From Podarcis raffonei (taxonomy: Eukaryota; Chordata; Lepidosauria; Squamata; Lacertidae), in NCBI RefSeq assembly GCF_027172205.1, contig NC_070608.1, forward strand, positions 40,907,501 through 40,971,500: a DNA stretch of 64,000 nucleotides, read 5' to 3'. The position numbers and the translations under genes are program-made. Shown here piece by piece: positions 12,241 to 36,757 of this stretch. How positions within the stretch are numbered: the stretch's first letter is position 1; the number at the start of each line of letters is the position of its first letter. The notes beneath the pieces are model-generated. The model was not told the origin of the DNA and did no database searches. It was given only the letters and a program-made list of their open reading frames with translations.

Positions 12241-13404
12241 CAACAACACCCAAGTTGTTTCCATTGAAACTGCTAACATGGAAAGGTCTAGCTTGGTGCT
12301 ATCAGAGCTGCATTCCCCTCACCCATGAGCTCACAATGATGGGAACATATCTTGCTCCAGCAAATGAATAATCAGCTCACTTTAAGCTTGATTATCCCTT
12401 TGCAGTAATGTCAGTTACACGAGGAGAGGAGACCTAGAGGGCAAAGTTTGCCCATGAGTCAAAGGTCTCCCACACCTATTCTAATGGCTCAAGCAAAGAA
12501 AAAGATTGCACTCAGAATGCAGACTGGTCAATACAGTAGCTGGTCAATACAGCGACCACAGCATGCCTAGCAAGTGTATATATGCAAGCTCCAGGTAACT
12601 TTTCATTCTAAAAGGGTCTTCTCTTGCAAATTATCCACACTGCAGCCTTCCACTGGTATGTTCTTTTTGCTGAAGAGAGGTCATCTGTGCACCTGTCCGT
12701 GCAACTGGATATATTTTTTAAATGATTATTTTAGGGCAGCCAATCCAAGAACTGCAATCCTGCTCCTCTAAACCTCCCGAACCTTCTAGCAGCAACACCA
12801 AAGTACTTTAAGATAGCACTGAAATGCTTACCAACAGTTTTCTTTTCCCCTATTCTCACAGGGTTGTATTTGATAGCTGAGTATAAGTCTTCAGTCATTG
12901 GAATAAGGAGAGAAGCAATTTTCAGTGATTTCCCCTGAAGCTTTATGTGTTCCCCCTACATCTGATTTGGAGGGTCCCTAACCAAGCCCAAAATTGCTCC
13001 CCTAACCATTCAACTAACAGAAGTTGTAGTGCCAACCTAAGTGACACTCTGGAATATAACCCATCGTTTTTAATAGCAAACCTGCTTTTTAAAAAAGCAA
13101 TAAAGCATCGCAATAATATGAGATACATGGGCATGAGCAGTTATGAAAGCAGTAAAGTTACAACTGGGTGTCCATTCTGTCATCATTATTTTGTGTTTTG
13201 TCTTAAAAAGTATTACACATGTAGAACCTAACTTGTGCCTAGACTAAGGATCTGGCTTGGCTGAAATCACTTCAACAGCCTAAGATAGTAAGTGAGTGGA
13301 ACACTGCCATAGATTAGGAGCAACATCTGACCTCTTAGTGCTGCAAGGTACTACTGGCACAACTTAAACAGAGAGATAAGCACAGCCTCAAATACTTTCC
13401 ACAT

Positions 13405-14120
13405 TTTATTTACATTTGAAGACTAATTTTATTCTCAATCACATATCCATACACCTATTTTCCTTTTTTGTTTTGCTTCACTAAAACTTAAATGCATGGT
13501 TTATTAGAACAAAGACTGTAAACAAATATTTGCAATGTCCATTACATGTAACACACAGGAGCCGCTTAAAAGAAAATCATTTCCCCATTTTATAAATACA
13601 AGTATCAAAACAATCCTGACCGTATTCTGTGACACTACTAGCAGTCAGCACCCACACCTTTGCAAAAATTAAACAAGTTGAGCAATGGTATTTGCAGTAC
13701 CTGCTACTGAAACAATTTTATCTGCAGCTCTTTTACTAAAGCAAGATGGATAAAGCATGCCATTTGTATTTTTTCTTCTTGAGAAAAAGTTTTCTGAAAC
13801 ATTATTCCACAGCAACCTGACACTTCCTGTCATGCTTTCGTCTTGAAACACCGGAGCTCCAATTTTAGGCTACTTCAGGTTTATGCTTAAAATTATAGTG
13901 CCTTGGTAAAGAGGAAAAATAATTGTGCTGCCTTTTTTTTTCTCTGATTGTGCCTGAAAACATATGGGGCATACATATACATATATATATTCTTTCAAAT
14001 GTCCAGATCACGTACACCAGCAGAAACTCTTAATGTGTGGGTGGTTTGCATTGTGAGATTGAATCAAGACATTAAACATAAGTAGAAGTTGTTTAAGACA
14101 AGTTTGGGATTCAGCTAAAA
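13405..14120 (-). other. UBE2V2: UBE2V2 3' untranslated region and polyadenylation signals
   Basis: Downstream of the stop the minus strand carries AATAAA at 13505-13500 and again at 13410-13405, giving a 3' UTR of about 0.6-0.7 kb. The sequence is AT-rich with few repeats. Which signal is used cannot be told from sequence. Confidence 0.55.
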
Positions 14121-28578
<14,458 letters not shown>

Positions 28579-28929
28579 CTTGTCCAAACCCCTCCCCCAC
28601 CAGCCAGGAAACACACGGGCGCCGAGCACGTGACTTCTGCCTTGCGCCCTACGTCACTTCCTGGAAACTAGCCCCGCCTCGCGCTGGCGTTTGCTGCTTC
28701 TGCGCGTCAAGAGGGTGGCGGCTAAGGCGGCTGCAGATAAGGGAAGGGAAAATACCGACTGACCGGGGTGGATGGAGAGGGAGGGATGTAGGGAGGCGGC
28801 TACGCGAAGCAACTGACAGGAGAAGAGAGCCCTTCAGGGCATTTGTCGCTCTGGTGTCGGGAAGTGAGGCTGCGAAAGGGTTAATTACGGAGTTTGCGGA
28901 GGTAGCCAATGGGGTGGCCTCCAGGTGGT

Positions 28930-28995
28930 GGAGGACTCCAACTCCCATCAGCCCCGGCCAGTATGGCCAATAGTCAGGGATGATGGAGCTGTAGT
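28930..28995. repeat. Fold-back MITE of the CAACTCCCATC family
   Basis: CCAACTCCCATCAGCCCCGG on the left is answered by GGGATGATGGAGCTGTAGTC on the right. It sits at the outer edge of the UBE2V2 CpG island. Confidence 0.5.
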
Positions 28996-29038
28996 CGAAT
29001 AAAACCTTAACCTACAGTGGCTGGTTTGGTGTATTAAA

Positions 29039-29475
29039 TGTTGGGGAACTGATATGAAATGCACACGCGGTGATAGCTCACAGTACCAGTCACCACACAG
29101 AAGCAGCTTAAGATCCAAATACTTTACTATGGCAGAAGATAAGGCTCAGTAAAACGGTTCTAGATGTAGAGTTATACAGCTTGTAGGCTTTTGCAGATGC
29201 AGATATATACGGATACATACAAGTAAAAAGTTTATCTGTTGCTCCAAATACTGTAAACTTCAACATTTCAACGTGTAACACTGGACTAGTAACACCAATG
29301 GACTGATGACTCACAGACTAACTGACCTGACATATATTAATCACATATATAGTTGGAGCACTAGGCCGTTACCATAGTAACTGGCTTGGCTGACCTAGCA
29401 CCTGCTATTAGTTCATCCATGGAGTGATTTATGCTCATGAAGGACATTACCCCTTTTAATTTCCAGTTGCTCCAA
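29039..29475 (-). mobile_element. Solo-LTR-like fossil
   Basis: Read on the minus strand it begins TGTTGGAGC and ends CCCCAACA, giving TG...CA borders with short inverted ends over about 437 bp. The interior is AT-rich with TATA-like segments and no coding part. No convincing target duplication was seen. I infer an old solo LTR of undetermined family. Confidence 0.4.
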
Positions 29476-29480
29476 CATTA

Positions 29481-29550
29481 CTACTGTATTTAATACAATA
29501 CTACTGTATTTAATACAATACTACTGTATTTAATACAATACTATTGTGTT
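29481..29550. repeat. 20-bp tandem repeat, three exact copies
   Basis: The unit CTACTGTATTTAATACAATA occurs at 29481, 29501 and 29521, with a fourth diverged copy after it. The unit is nearly palindromic (TGTATTTAATACA). Confidence 0.9.
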
Positions 29551-29689
29551 TCATGCAAGGGAATTTATTTCCTGCTCAAAACAGAAAGACAAGGCTATAG
29601 GTTGAATTCATACCATAACTCAAGCCCTGCATGTTACCCTCCTTCCTGACTGTAGAGAACAAATGTGGAGTCTATGGCTCTTCAGATGT

Positions 29690-29790
29690 TGCTGGACATT
29701 ACAACACCTATCAGTCCCAGCCAGCAAGACTCATGGTCAGGGATGATGGGAGTTAAATTCCAACAACATCTGGAAGGCCATATATTCATC
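29690..29790. repeat. Fold-back MITE of the CAACTCCCATC family
   Basis: The arms TTACAACACCTATCAGTCCC and GGGATGATGGGAGTTAAATT flank a short centre. It then ends CAACATCTGGAAGGCCAT, matching the copy at 49,860. Confidence 0.55.
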
Positions 29791-30079
29791 ATCCTCCCTT
29801 CCCTGTAAAGAGTTAGAGAAATAACTTCTGTGTTTGTGTTAGCTTTTGCTGCTGATTTATTTATAATTGAAGGTTTTTATAATTTATATTTTGTATTGCA
29901 TATTATATTTTTAATTGTAAACTGCTAAGGGAACTCAGTTATGTGGATGGAAGAGAAATGTAATTAAAAAATTGTTCTCTGAGGGTGCTTAGTCCAGTGC
30001 TGTCATTAGAGCCTGAAACAGTTTTTATCAGCTTCAGTTGATACACTAGCTGCAACCGTACCTTGGATGGACCATGCTC

Positions 30080-30315
30080 TGGTGCACACACACATTTAGA
30101 CTACTGCAATGCATTATACATGGATCTTTATTTAAAAACAGTCAGTAGATCTAAAATAGGTGGTGCAAAATAGGACTACAATATTGATCATATTAAACCT
30201 GTCAGTGCTTAGCCAGTTGAACTGCCTCTCATTTTGTTTCTGGCCCAATTTAAAGAGCTGATTTTAACCTATTAATTCCTAATAGTTTAGGACCAGGATA
30301 CTTGAAAGATTATTT
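30080..30315 (+). repeat. L2 LINE fragment (C-terminal coding remnant)
   Basis: The reading LDYCNALYMDLYLKT and, further on, a segment resembling FKxLILTYxxLxxLGPGYL fit the C-terminal part of the L2 protein. It is broken by several frame changes and truncated at both ends. Confidence 0.55.
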
Positions 30316-30954
30316 TGCTCTCATATATATATGTTTGAACATTAAGATCCTCACCGGAGGCTCTGTTTGATGTGCACCGGAAATCTCTTCTGGGAGTTCC
30401 TCCAAGCCTCTTGAGCAGATCTGGGGGAGGGGGCACACAGGGAGAGGAGAGAAGGAAATTCCATTATGCAGGTGGAAGTTTTTGCACAAATGAAACAACT
30501 TTGTTGCATACAACCCTATGTGCTGGAAAACTGGTCCTTGATACCAGAAGTAAAAGTATCGATCTTGATCCATAAGAAAACATGTATACCAGGACAATGC
30601 ATTTATTAGACAAATGAAAATATCACAAAGCAGTGCGCAAGCTTTGAAAGTTCTCCAGAACTACTACTCCCACATTCCATTTTAAGATTGTAATCAGATG
30701 CAGACTCCATGGCTTCACCATCATCCATTTTTTTCCTCCCTTTCTTTCACAACCGTTTGTTTTCTGACATTTTGGATAGCCAGATAAAGGATTTGCCCTA
30801 ATAAGGATTTTGGAATTCTCCTTGATACAAGGTACTTAAACATAAGTTTTGACCTGTTTCTAACATTTCTTCTTGAGCAAGATTGCTGAACATGTGTTGG
30901 AGATCAGTTGCAGGCATTCTTGGAATCTGACCACCCACGGTTCAAATATAGGAC

Positions 30955-31425
30955 ACTAAACATAAAAATATAATAAGATGAGCCTGCTGGATCAGGCCAG
31001 CATCATCTTATCACAGAGACCAGACAGATTCCTGCAGGACCCAAAAACAAGAGCAGACTCCCCTCCACTGATTTCCATAAAACTGTCCAGTGAGTTCTAG
31101 TTGCATGTCCACGAATTCTAGTTTTATGAGAGGGAGAAAAACATCCACTTTCTATATGCCATCCATAATTTTATACACTTCTATCATATCACCTCTACTT
31201 GCCTTTTCTCTAAATTAAAAGGTCCCAAATGCTGCAACCTGTTCTCATAAGGGAGTTGCTCCATCTCCTTGATATTTTTGGTTGCCCTTTTCTGAACCTT
31301 TTCCAACTCTACAATATTATTTTTGAGGTGAGGTGACCAGACTGAAACTCCCCCAACTTTTAACAGTATTAAAACACAGCACAGAATTTTAACCAAACTT
31401 ACTTTTGAATATTCTATTAAAATAC
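30955..31425 (-). mobile_element. CR1 LINE 3' fragment
   Basis: On the plus strand TGAGCCTGCTGGATCAGGCC is followed by ATCACCTCTACTTGCC, AGGGAGTTGCTCCATCTCC and TTGGTTGCCCTTTTCTGAAC. This is the order of the reversed CR1 3' end of a subfamily different from the copy at 24 kb. It ends about 20 bp before the first tRNA gene. Confidence 0.6.
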
Positions 31426-31444
31426 ACAAAAGACAAGCATTGAT

Positions 31445-31517
31445 TGGAGAATGCGGGCATCGATCCCGCTACCTCTCACATGCTAAGCGAGCGCTCTACC
31501 ATTTGAGCTAATTCCCC
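31445..31517 (-). tRNA. tRNA-Ala (anticodon AGC), copy 1
   Basis: The 73-nt gene begins GGGGAATTAGCTC and ends with discriminator A after ATTCTCC. The acceptor stem pairs GGGGAAT with ATTCTCC through one G-U. Box A (TAGCTCAAATGG) and box B (GGGATCGATGCCC) are intact, and the anticodon loop reads TTAGCAT. The 3' anticodon stem is GTGAG instead of GCGAG, giving one G-U wobble, a variant shared only with copy 2. A TTTT terminator follows about 15 nt downstream on the minus strand. It is inverted relative to the other four copies. Confidence 0.93.
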
Positions 31518-31660
31518 TCACAAGATGAAGAGTTTAACCTTTGGTGACTCATCTCTCCTTGGTGATTCATCTCCTTGGCTGGCAGATTAGGAGAAGTTCC
31601 ACTGAAATTTGAGCTGCACTGTTTCAGCCTGCAGACATAGGGCTGCAGTTTAGACTAGAG

Positions 31661-31977
31661 CACGGGTGTCAAACACAAGGCCCGCGGGCCGAATCCGGCC
31701 CGCCAGACCTCGTCATGTGGCCCATGTAGCCGCCGCCGGCCGCCAGCCTTCACCTTTTATTCTCGCTTTTTTTTTTTTACACAAGAAAGCCGCCTCTTCA
31801 GCGTATGCGTGGCAGCCTACAAGCCAGAGAACGTCTGCCCTGTAGCGGCGCCGGCCGTTCTACACAGGAAACCTCCACTTTACATGTCCTTTACATAGTC
31901 CTACAGATACAACCGGCCCTTTGAGGGTGACCAAACTGCTGATGCGGCCCCTGATGAATTTGAGTTTGACACCCCTG
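31661..31977. mobile_element. 317-bp non-autonomous hAT element with 8-bp duplication
   Basis: The inverted ends are CACGGGTGTCAAACACA and TGAGTTTGACACCCCTG, and exact 8-bp flanks GACTAGAG lie at 31653-31660 and 31978-31985. The interior is rich in GGCCCG and CCGCCGCC and contains a T-run. Intact CpGs suggest recent insertion. No transposase is present. Confidence 0.88.
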
Positions 31978-33105
31978 GACTAGAGGATTACCAGTACAAA
32001 CCAAGGCACTTCTACTCAGAAGTAGATCCCTACTGAGTCTAATTGGACTTAATCCCCAGCAGCCTAAGTATTCTGGCGTAGTAGTGTCCAGTTTAATCAA
32101 ACCTGCCTTTAACTCCAAACTACAGTATGGAGATCAGTTTTATTCTGAATTTATTTTTGACCTCATATGCCCGTTTTGCTCCTTTTTTCCTCTTCGGACG
32201 ATCCAGATGAAAAGGAGGGCAGGGCTCCTTTGTTTTAAATTGTTGCATAGAAGAGGGCATTTTGACAGGTGCCGTTGGACAAGCCAAGGTGAAAAAGCTA
32301 GACCTAACAAAGTATCTTCTGCACACAACTATGAAAGGGACCATTGCAGATGTACCTTCTCCTGTCTCTTGTTTCCTTCCTTCCCTCTAAAAAGAAAGCC
32401 AAACCAACCAACAAACAAACAAACATACAAATAGTGATGGTGATGTCCCTTAGATTGGGCTGTGACACAAGTATCCTAGGGAATCCTCATTTTAGGTTGT
32501 GCTCATTTTAGGTCATGCAATCAATACAGAATACTGATGATGATTAAACTGCCTTTCTTTTACATAGCCTGTGACAATAAACTTCCTTGGGATATCTCTG
32601 TAACAGTTCTATCTCTGCCCCGGTTTGTCTCTCTTGCCAAGGGGGGGGGTTAATTCCTTGTGAGCGCAGCACCCCCCGCAAATGTCCTCTCTTTAAAATA
32701 GTGCTCTCCAGATTTGGGCTGGGTTTTCAGCACACCCCTTTCTCATCTTTCCCCTTTCTCTGCTCCGTCTCTCCTTCTTTAATTGGCCTGGCTGGGGTTT
32801 TGTTGGCTGCTCTTGCACGTGGCTCTTCCAGAGATTCGATCCGTGCCTGTAACAGTATTGAAATGCTTTGAAACCTGATGTTGCTAATTGACTGCAGAAG
32901 AATAAAATATCTGCCTTCTGTCCAAGTCCAGAGAGTTAAACTCCCGGAAGGAGAGGATTAAAAGCACAGATGTTCAGCACCGCGTTGTTTCACTGCTTGC
33001 TTGCGCGAACTGCCGGCCAGGGAACAACTGCATGAATGTTTGCTAGACAGTTCATTTCCTGCGATGACGCACTGAAGGGTGAGCGCTGAAGAAGCTGGGA
33101 GCGAA

Positions 33106-33178
33106 GGGGAATTAGCTCAAATGGTAGAGCGCTCGCTTAGCATGTGAGAGGTAGCGGGATCGATGCCCGCATTCTCCA
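33106..33178 (+). tRNA. tRNA-Ala (anticodon AGC), copy 2
   Basis: The 73-nt gene is identical in sequence to copy 1, including the GTGAG anticodon-stem variant. Box A and box B are intact, and a TTTT terminator follows within about 12 nt. The upstream phrase CATTTCCTGCGATG ends 40 bp before the gene and is repeated at the same distance before copy 3. Confidence 0.95.
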
Positions 33179-33393
33179 GTGTTATTTTATTTTATTTTTG
33201 TGGATGTGGGATGCTGCTGCTAGTGGGAAGCAGGAAACAGAGAAGTAAGAAAATAAGTTGACTATCCAATGCCTAAGACAAATATATATATAAGACAAAA
33301 AATATATTCAAAATTGCAGTATTGTGTATTGAAATCCTAAAAACTGAATGCACCACACTGGGCTCTATCCAGCTAGAGGAGACTCATTGAAAT

Positions 33394-33521
33394 CAATCAT
33401 GGAGCTGGAAGGGACCATCGCAAGGAATCATCTGGTCCAACTCCCTGCACTGCACAAATGTGAGGTTCGAGCCCATGACAGTGAGATTAAAGAGTGTCCT
33501 GCTGTACCGGCTGAGCTATTA
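33394..33521 (-). mobile_element. tRNA-Lys-like SINE with CR1-type tail
   Basis: On the minus strand the head reads AATAGCTCAGCCGGTACAGC with ACTCTTTAATCTCA and GGGCTCGAACC, close to a tRNA-Lys body. It is followed by TGCAGTGCAGGGAGTTGGAC and a CR1-like end (CCCTTCCAGCTCC). This is the architecture of tRNA-Lys/CR1 SINEs known from turtles and other reptiles. It is not a functional tRNA because the acceptor stem is absent. Confidence 0.65.
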
Positions 33522-33717
33522 ACCTAAGTCATGACCATGCATTTAAATGGGTCTACTCTGAGTAGGACTGGTATGGGATACTATGCTTATAGTAGGTTGT
33601 GAAAGGACGATTCCAAGAAAGAAGTGTTTTAGCAAAATATGCCAGTGCATAAGACCAGGCAGCTCATTTCCTGCGATGGCACTCCTAAGGGTGACGACTG
33701 CATAACACCGGTAGGAA

Positions 33718-33790
33718 GGGGAATTAGCTCAAATGGTAGAGCGCTCGCTTAGCATGCGAGAGGTAGCGGGATCGATGCCCGCATTCTCCA
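33718..33790 (+). tRNA. tRNA-Ala (anticodon AGC), copy 3
   Basis: The 73-nt gene has a fully paired anticodon stem (CTCGC/GCGAG) around TTAGCAT, and box A and box B are intact. The 3' flank lacks an immediate TTTT run (CTCTTTATG, then TTTATTT), so termination may be less efficient than at the other copies. It shares the upstream CATTTCCTGCGATG element with copy 2. Confidence 0.95.
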
Positions 33791-34268
33791 GGTTGTGCTC
33801 TCTTTATGTCACATATTTATTTCCCTTCCTTATAGCTGCTGGCCAAACGAGAACCAGTCCGTTGTTGGACACATTGCTGCTTAATAACGCGAAAACTAAT
33901 GGCTTAGATAGAGCAGGTTACCCGATAGCTGTAACCTGATCAGTATTTGTGAATGAAATGCGCAGCCAGGGTTTAGAAGGGGCGATGCTCTTCCAGCCAA
34001 AGGGAGGGAACCAGACAGGTGAGAGAGTGAAGCTGGAGCTGTCTGAGATGGATGGTGCAGGCTGCCGCAGTTGTTTGGTGACGGATCTTTTTGGATCATC
34101 TCTTTGCCGCTGCTTATGCACCCCTTCCACTTCCTCAATCCTCTTCCAAATAGAGTTAAACCTGGGATTTTTTACCACTTAGAAAGTAAACTGCAGAATT
34201 TTATTTTAAGGAAATCCCATTTCCTGCGGCGATTCACCATAGGCTAAGCAGCAAACATTGCTCAGGGA

Positions 34269-34341
34269 GGGGAATTAGCTCAAATGGTAGAGCGCTCGCT
34301 TAGCATGCGAGAGGTAGCGGGATCGATGCCCGCATTCTCCA
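34269..34341 (+). tRNA. tRNA-Ala (anticodon AGC), copy 4
   Basis: The 73-nt gene is identical to copy 3. The upstream flank has CATTTCCTGCGGCGAT at nearly the same distance as in copies 2 and 3. The 3' flank ATCAATGCTTTTCC contains the TTTT terminator, and its first ten bases match the flank of the inverted copy 1. Confidence 0.95.
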
Positions 34342-34931
34342 ATCAATGCTTTTCCCTTTGTTTATTTTAGCAGGAAAAATAATCAGCAAGATAAAAAATA
34401 CGTTTAACATTCCCTGGTGTGTTTTTTATTTTATTTTAAATAAAGGCTTTTTTATCACAGTTGTCAAACGAAATAAACAGGGGAATTGCCCCATACAGTC
34501 GAGGGCTTGTATGTAAGAATGAAAGAGGATAGCTGGAACCCCACCACCAACCTGTTGCTTATGACTCTGCTAAGCAGGATGAGGTAAATGGGAGCTCAGA
34601 AGGCAGATCCCTTAATTAGAAAGTCAGATGTCAATGCATGCTGTTTCCCCAAATTATTTTTCATGGTGGGAATGGGAACCTTCGGAAGACGTACAGCAGG
34701 GGGCATCGCAAAGACTGCCGCTTTAGTACTTGCACTTTTGTGACTTCCTGCCTCCAACTCTCCATCCAGCAATGAGGGGGAGAGTGGCTTTATAGAGTGC
34801 CTGTCAGAAGCTCCTCTTCAGCTTGTTGTTCAAAAATGATCCTGCCCCCATTCCTGACTCAGTAAAGACTCATGCCATAGCTGTTTCAAGAGGAGACTTT
34901 CCATTGTAGAATTTCACAATTGCCTGCAAGG

Positions 34932-35004
34932 GGGGAATTAGCTCAGATGGTAGAGCGCTCGCTTAGCATGCGAGAGGTAGCGGGATCGATGCCCGCATTC
35001 TCCA
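34932..35004 (+). tRNA. tRNA-Ala (anticodon AGC), copy 5
   Basis: The 73-nt gene differs from copies 3 and 4 by one base in the D loop (CTCAGATGG instead of CTCAAATGG). An extra G precedes the mature 5' end. A TTTTT terminator follows about 6 nt downstream. The upstream flank lacks the CATTTCCTGCG element. Confidence 0.95.
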
Positions 35005-35506
35005 GTTGGGTTTTTGTGCGGGCTTGCGCTTTTAATAAGAAGAAATTAATAGAGGGTTGTGGTTTTGAAACGTTTGTGGGACACGTCTAATAAAAAAGGT
35101 TGTTCAATTACAGCTCCTCACGCAGAATGAAAGGGAGAAAAAAAGTGGGGTTGTCATTCTGCATCTGCTAATTCTTTATTTTGTGCGTTTTCAGGAACTA
35201 ACACCGTCCTTACCCCATGCATGTTTACTCAAAAGTAAGTTTTGCAAAGGTACTTACTCTCCATTATGTGTACCTACAACTGGAGGTTTAATTTTTTTCC
35301 CTCAAAAGCCAGAAATAGTAGTGAAACAACTCTAAATCAATTTGCATAAAGTTAATCATTACTTACAAAGTTGTAAACACTATGATAACTTTGGTTTGGA
35401 GTAGATCCATTGAAATTAAAGAACACATGTCAGTCATTAATTTCAATATTCTGAGTAAACGTTAGTTGAATACAACCGTACTTCAGTTTGCTTGAATAGG
35501 TAACAA

Positions 35507-35560
<54 letters not shown>

Positions 35561-35720
35561 TTTTATTTATATCCCGCCCTCCCCAGCCGAAGCCGGGCTC
35601 AGAGCGGCTAACATCAAATGTATAACACATTAACATAAAATCAGACAATCAATTAAAATACATCCTCAAATCAGATCAGGATCAGAATAAAATCCAATCA
35701 GATGGCAACCCACAGATTAG
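35507..35720 (-). repeat. (AAT)n microsatellite and reversed L2-like LINE 3' end
   Basis: About 18 AAT units run from 35,507 to 35,560, followed by TTTTTATTTATATCCCGCCC and GCCGGGCTCAGAGCGGC. This is the reverse complement of an L2-type tail. Confidence 0.6.
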
Positions 35721-36660
35721 GGTTGGGGACCTTAAATGCTCACCAGGCCCAACTGTTTGTGCTGAATTTATATGGGCCTGTGAGAAAAATTGGGAGGCCA
35801 CTTTCATGCAAATTCTTATGAAAGGGGAGAGGGAGTCAGACTGAACAATATATATACATATAATATATAATATTGTCCCCTTGAAACTGATTCTAAGACG
35901 TGATAATAACAAATGAAACACTGTTGCACGTGTCTCTTTCAAATTATACAGATCAGCTACTGTTAATTGTTACAACTACAAGAATGAGCCTGGAAGAGTT
36001 CCTGTTACTATTTTTTAATGCATATCCATTCATGGAGTGGGAGGAGGAAAAGAGAAGATTTCCATACTTCTTTTCCCTGTCGTTTGGCTTCCAGTTAGCC
36101 TTGGCCTGCGTTATTATTTTGCTGGCTTGATGGGTATTGATTTGGCTGGGTTGACAACAAATTTGTTGGCCACTGCCTTACACCCAGGAGGGGCTAATTT
36201 GTGGCCCTCATGATGTTGTTGACTCTCAGTTTCCAATGCAGAATGGTTTCATGCTTGTGAGGGTTTAAAAACACAAACATTTCCCATATTATTTAAATAT
36301 TATTTAAAGATGCTAGCGAAGCACTGGAAAGAAAGTTAAAACTGGAGAGAAACTTAAGACTCTAAATAGGGAACAGAGTTGAAAGCTAACGCTTGTTTCT
36401 GTTGTAAGTTGACAATCTATTTCAGCAGGAGCAGAATATATCCATTTAGCTATCAAAACAATTGTTTTTTATTTGAAGCTCAGAGGAGCTGAAGTTGTGT
36501 ACATCTTTTGCATATTTTCGATGCAGAATAAACACTAGGCAGACCTATGCATGTTTTACCAACAAGATTAATGTCCCTGCATTGTCTCCATTATATGCTG
36601 TTTTCCTTAACATTTCTTTTAAAAAACAATTATTATACATAATTGACTAATACTGCTATA

Positions 36661-36757
36661 CAGTGGTACCTCGCAAGACGAAATTAATTCGTTCTGCGAG
36701 TTTTTTGTCTTGCGAGTTTTTTGTCTTACGAGGCATTCGTCTTGCGAGGTACCACTG
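36661..36757. mobile_element. 97-bp palindromic Tigger-like MITE
   Basis: It is bordered by TA on both sides. The ends CAGTGGTACCTCGCAAGACG and CGTCTTGCGAGGTACCACTG are exact inverse complements over 20 bp, and the pairing continues inward through GAGTTTTTTGTCTTGCGAG-type repeats. The whole element is a near-perfect hairpin. Confidence 0.85.

Larger units (their letters stand above)
7041..13404. other. Intergenic region between the CLC-type gene and UBE2V2
   Basis: No protein gene was recognised. It separates the 5' end of the CLC-type gene from the 3' end of UBE2V2, both on the minus strand, so it should hold the CLC-type promoter and possibly a 5' non-coding exon, neither of which I could place. 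Recognisable repeats are a fold-back MITE at about 7840-7935, an unassigned repeat at 8640-9010, a Bov-B end and a tRNA SINE. Confidence 0.5.

Noticed and set aside
33440-33521. A minus-strand tRNA-Lys-like sequence
   Set aside because: The acceptor stem is missing and it is joined to a CR1-type tail. Treated as a SINE.
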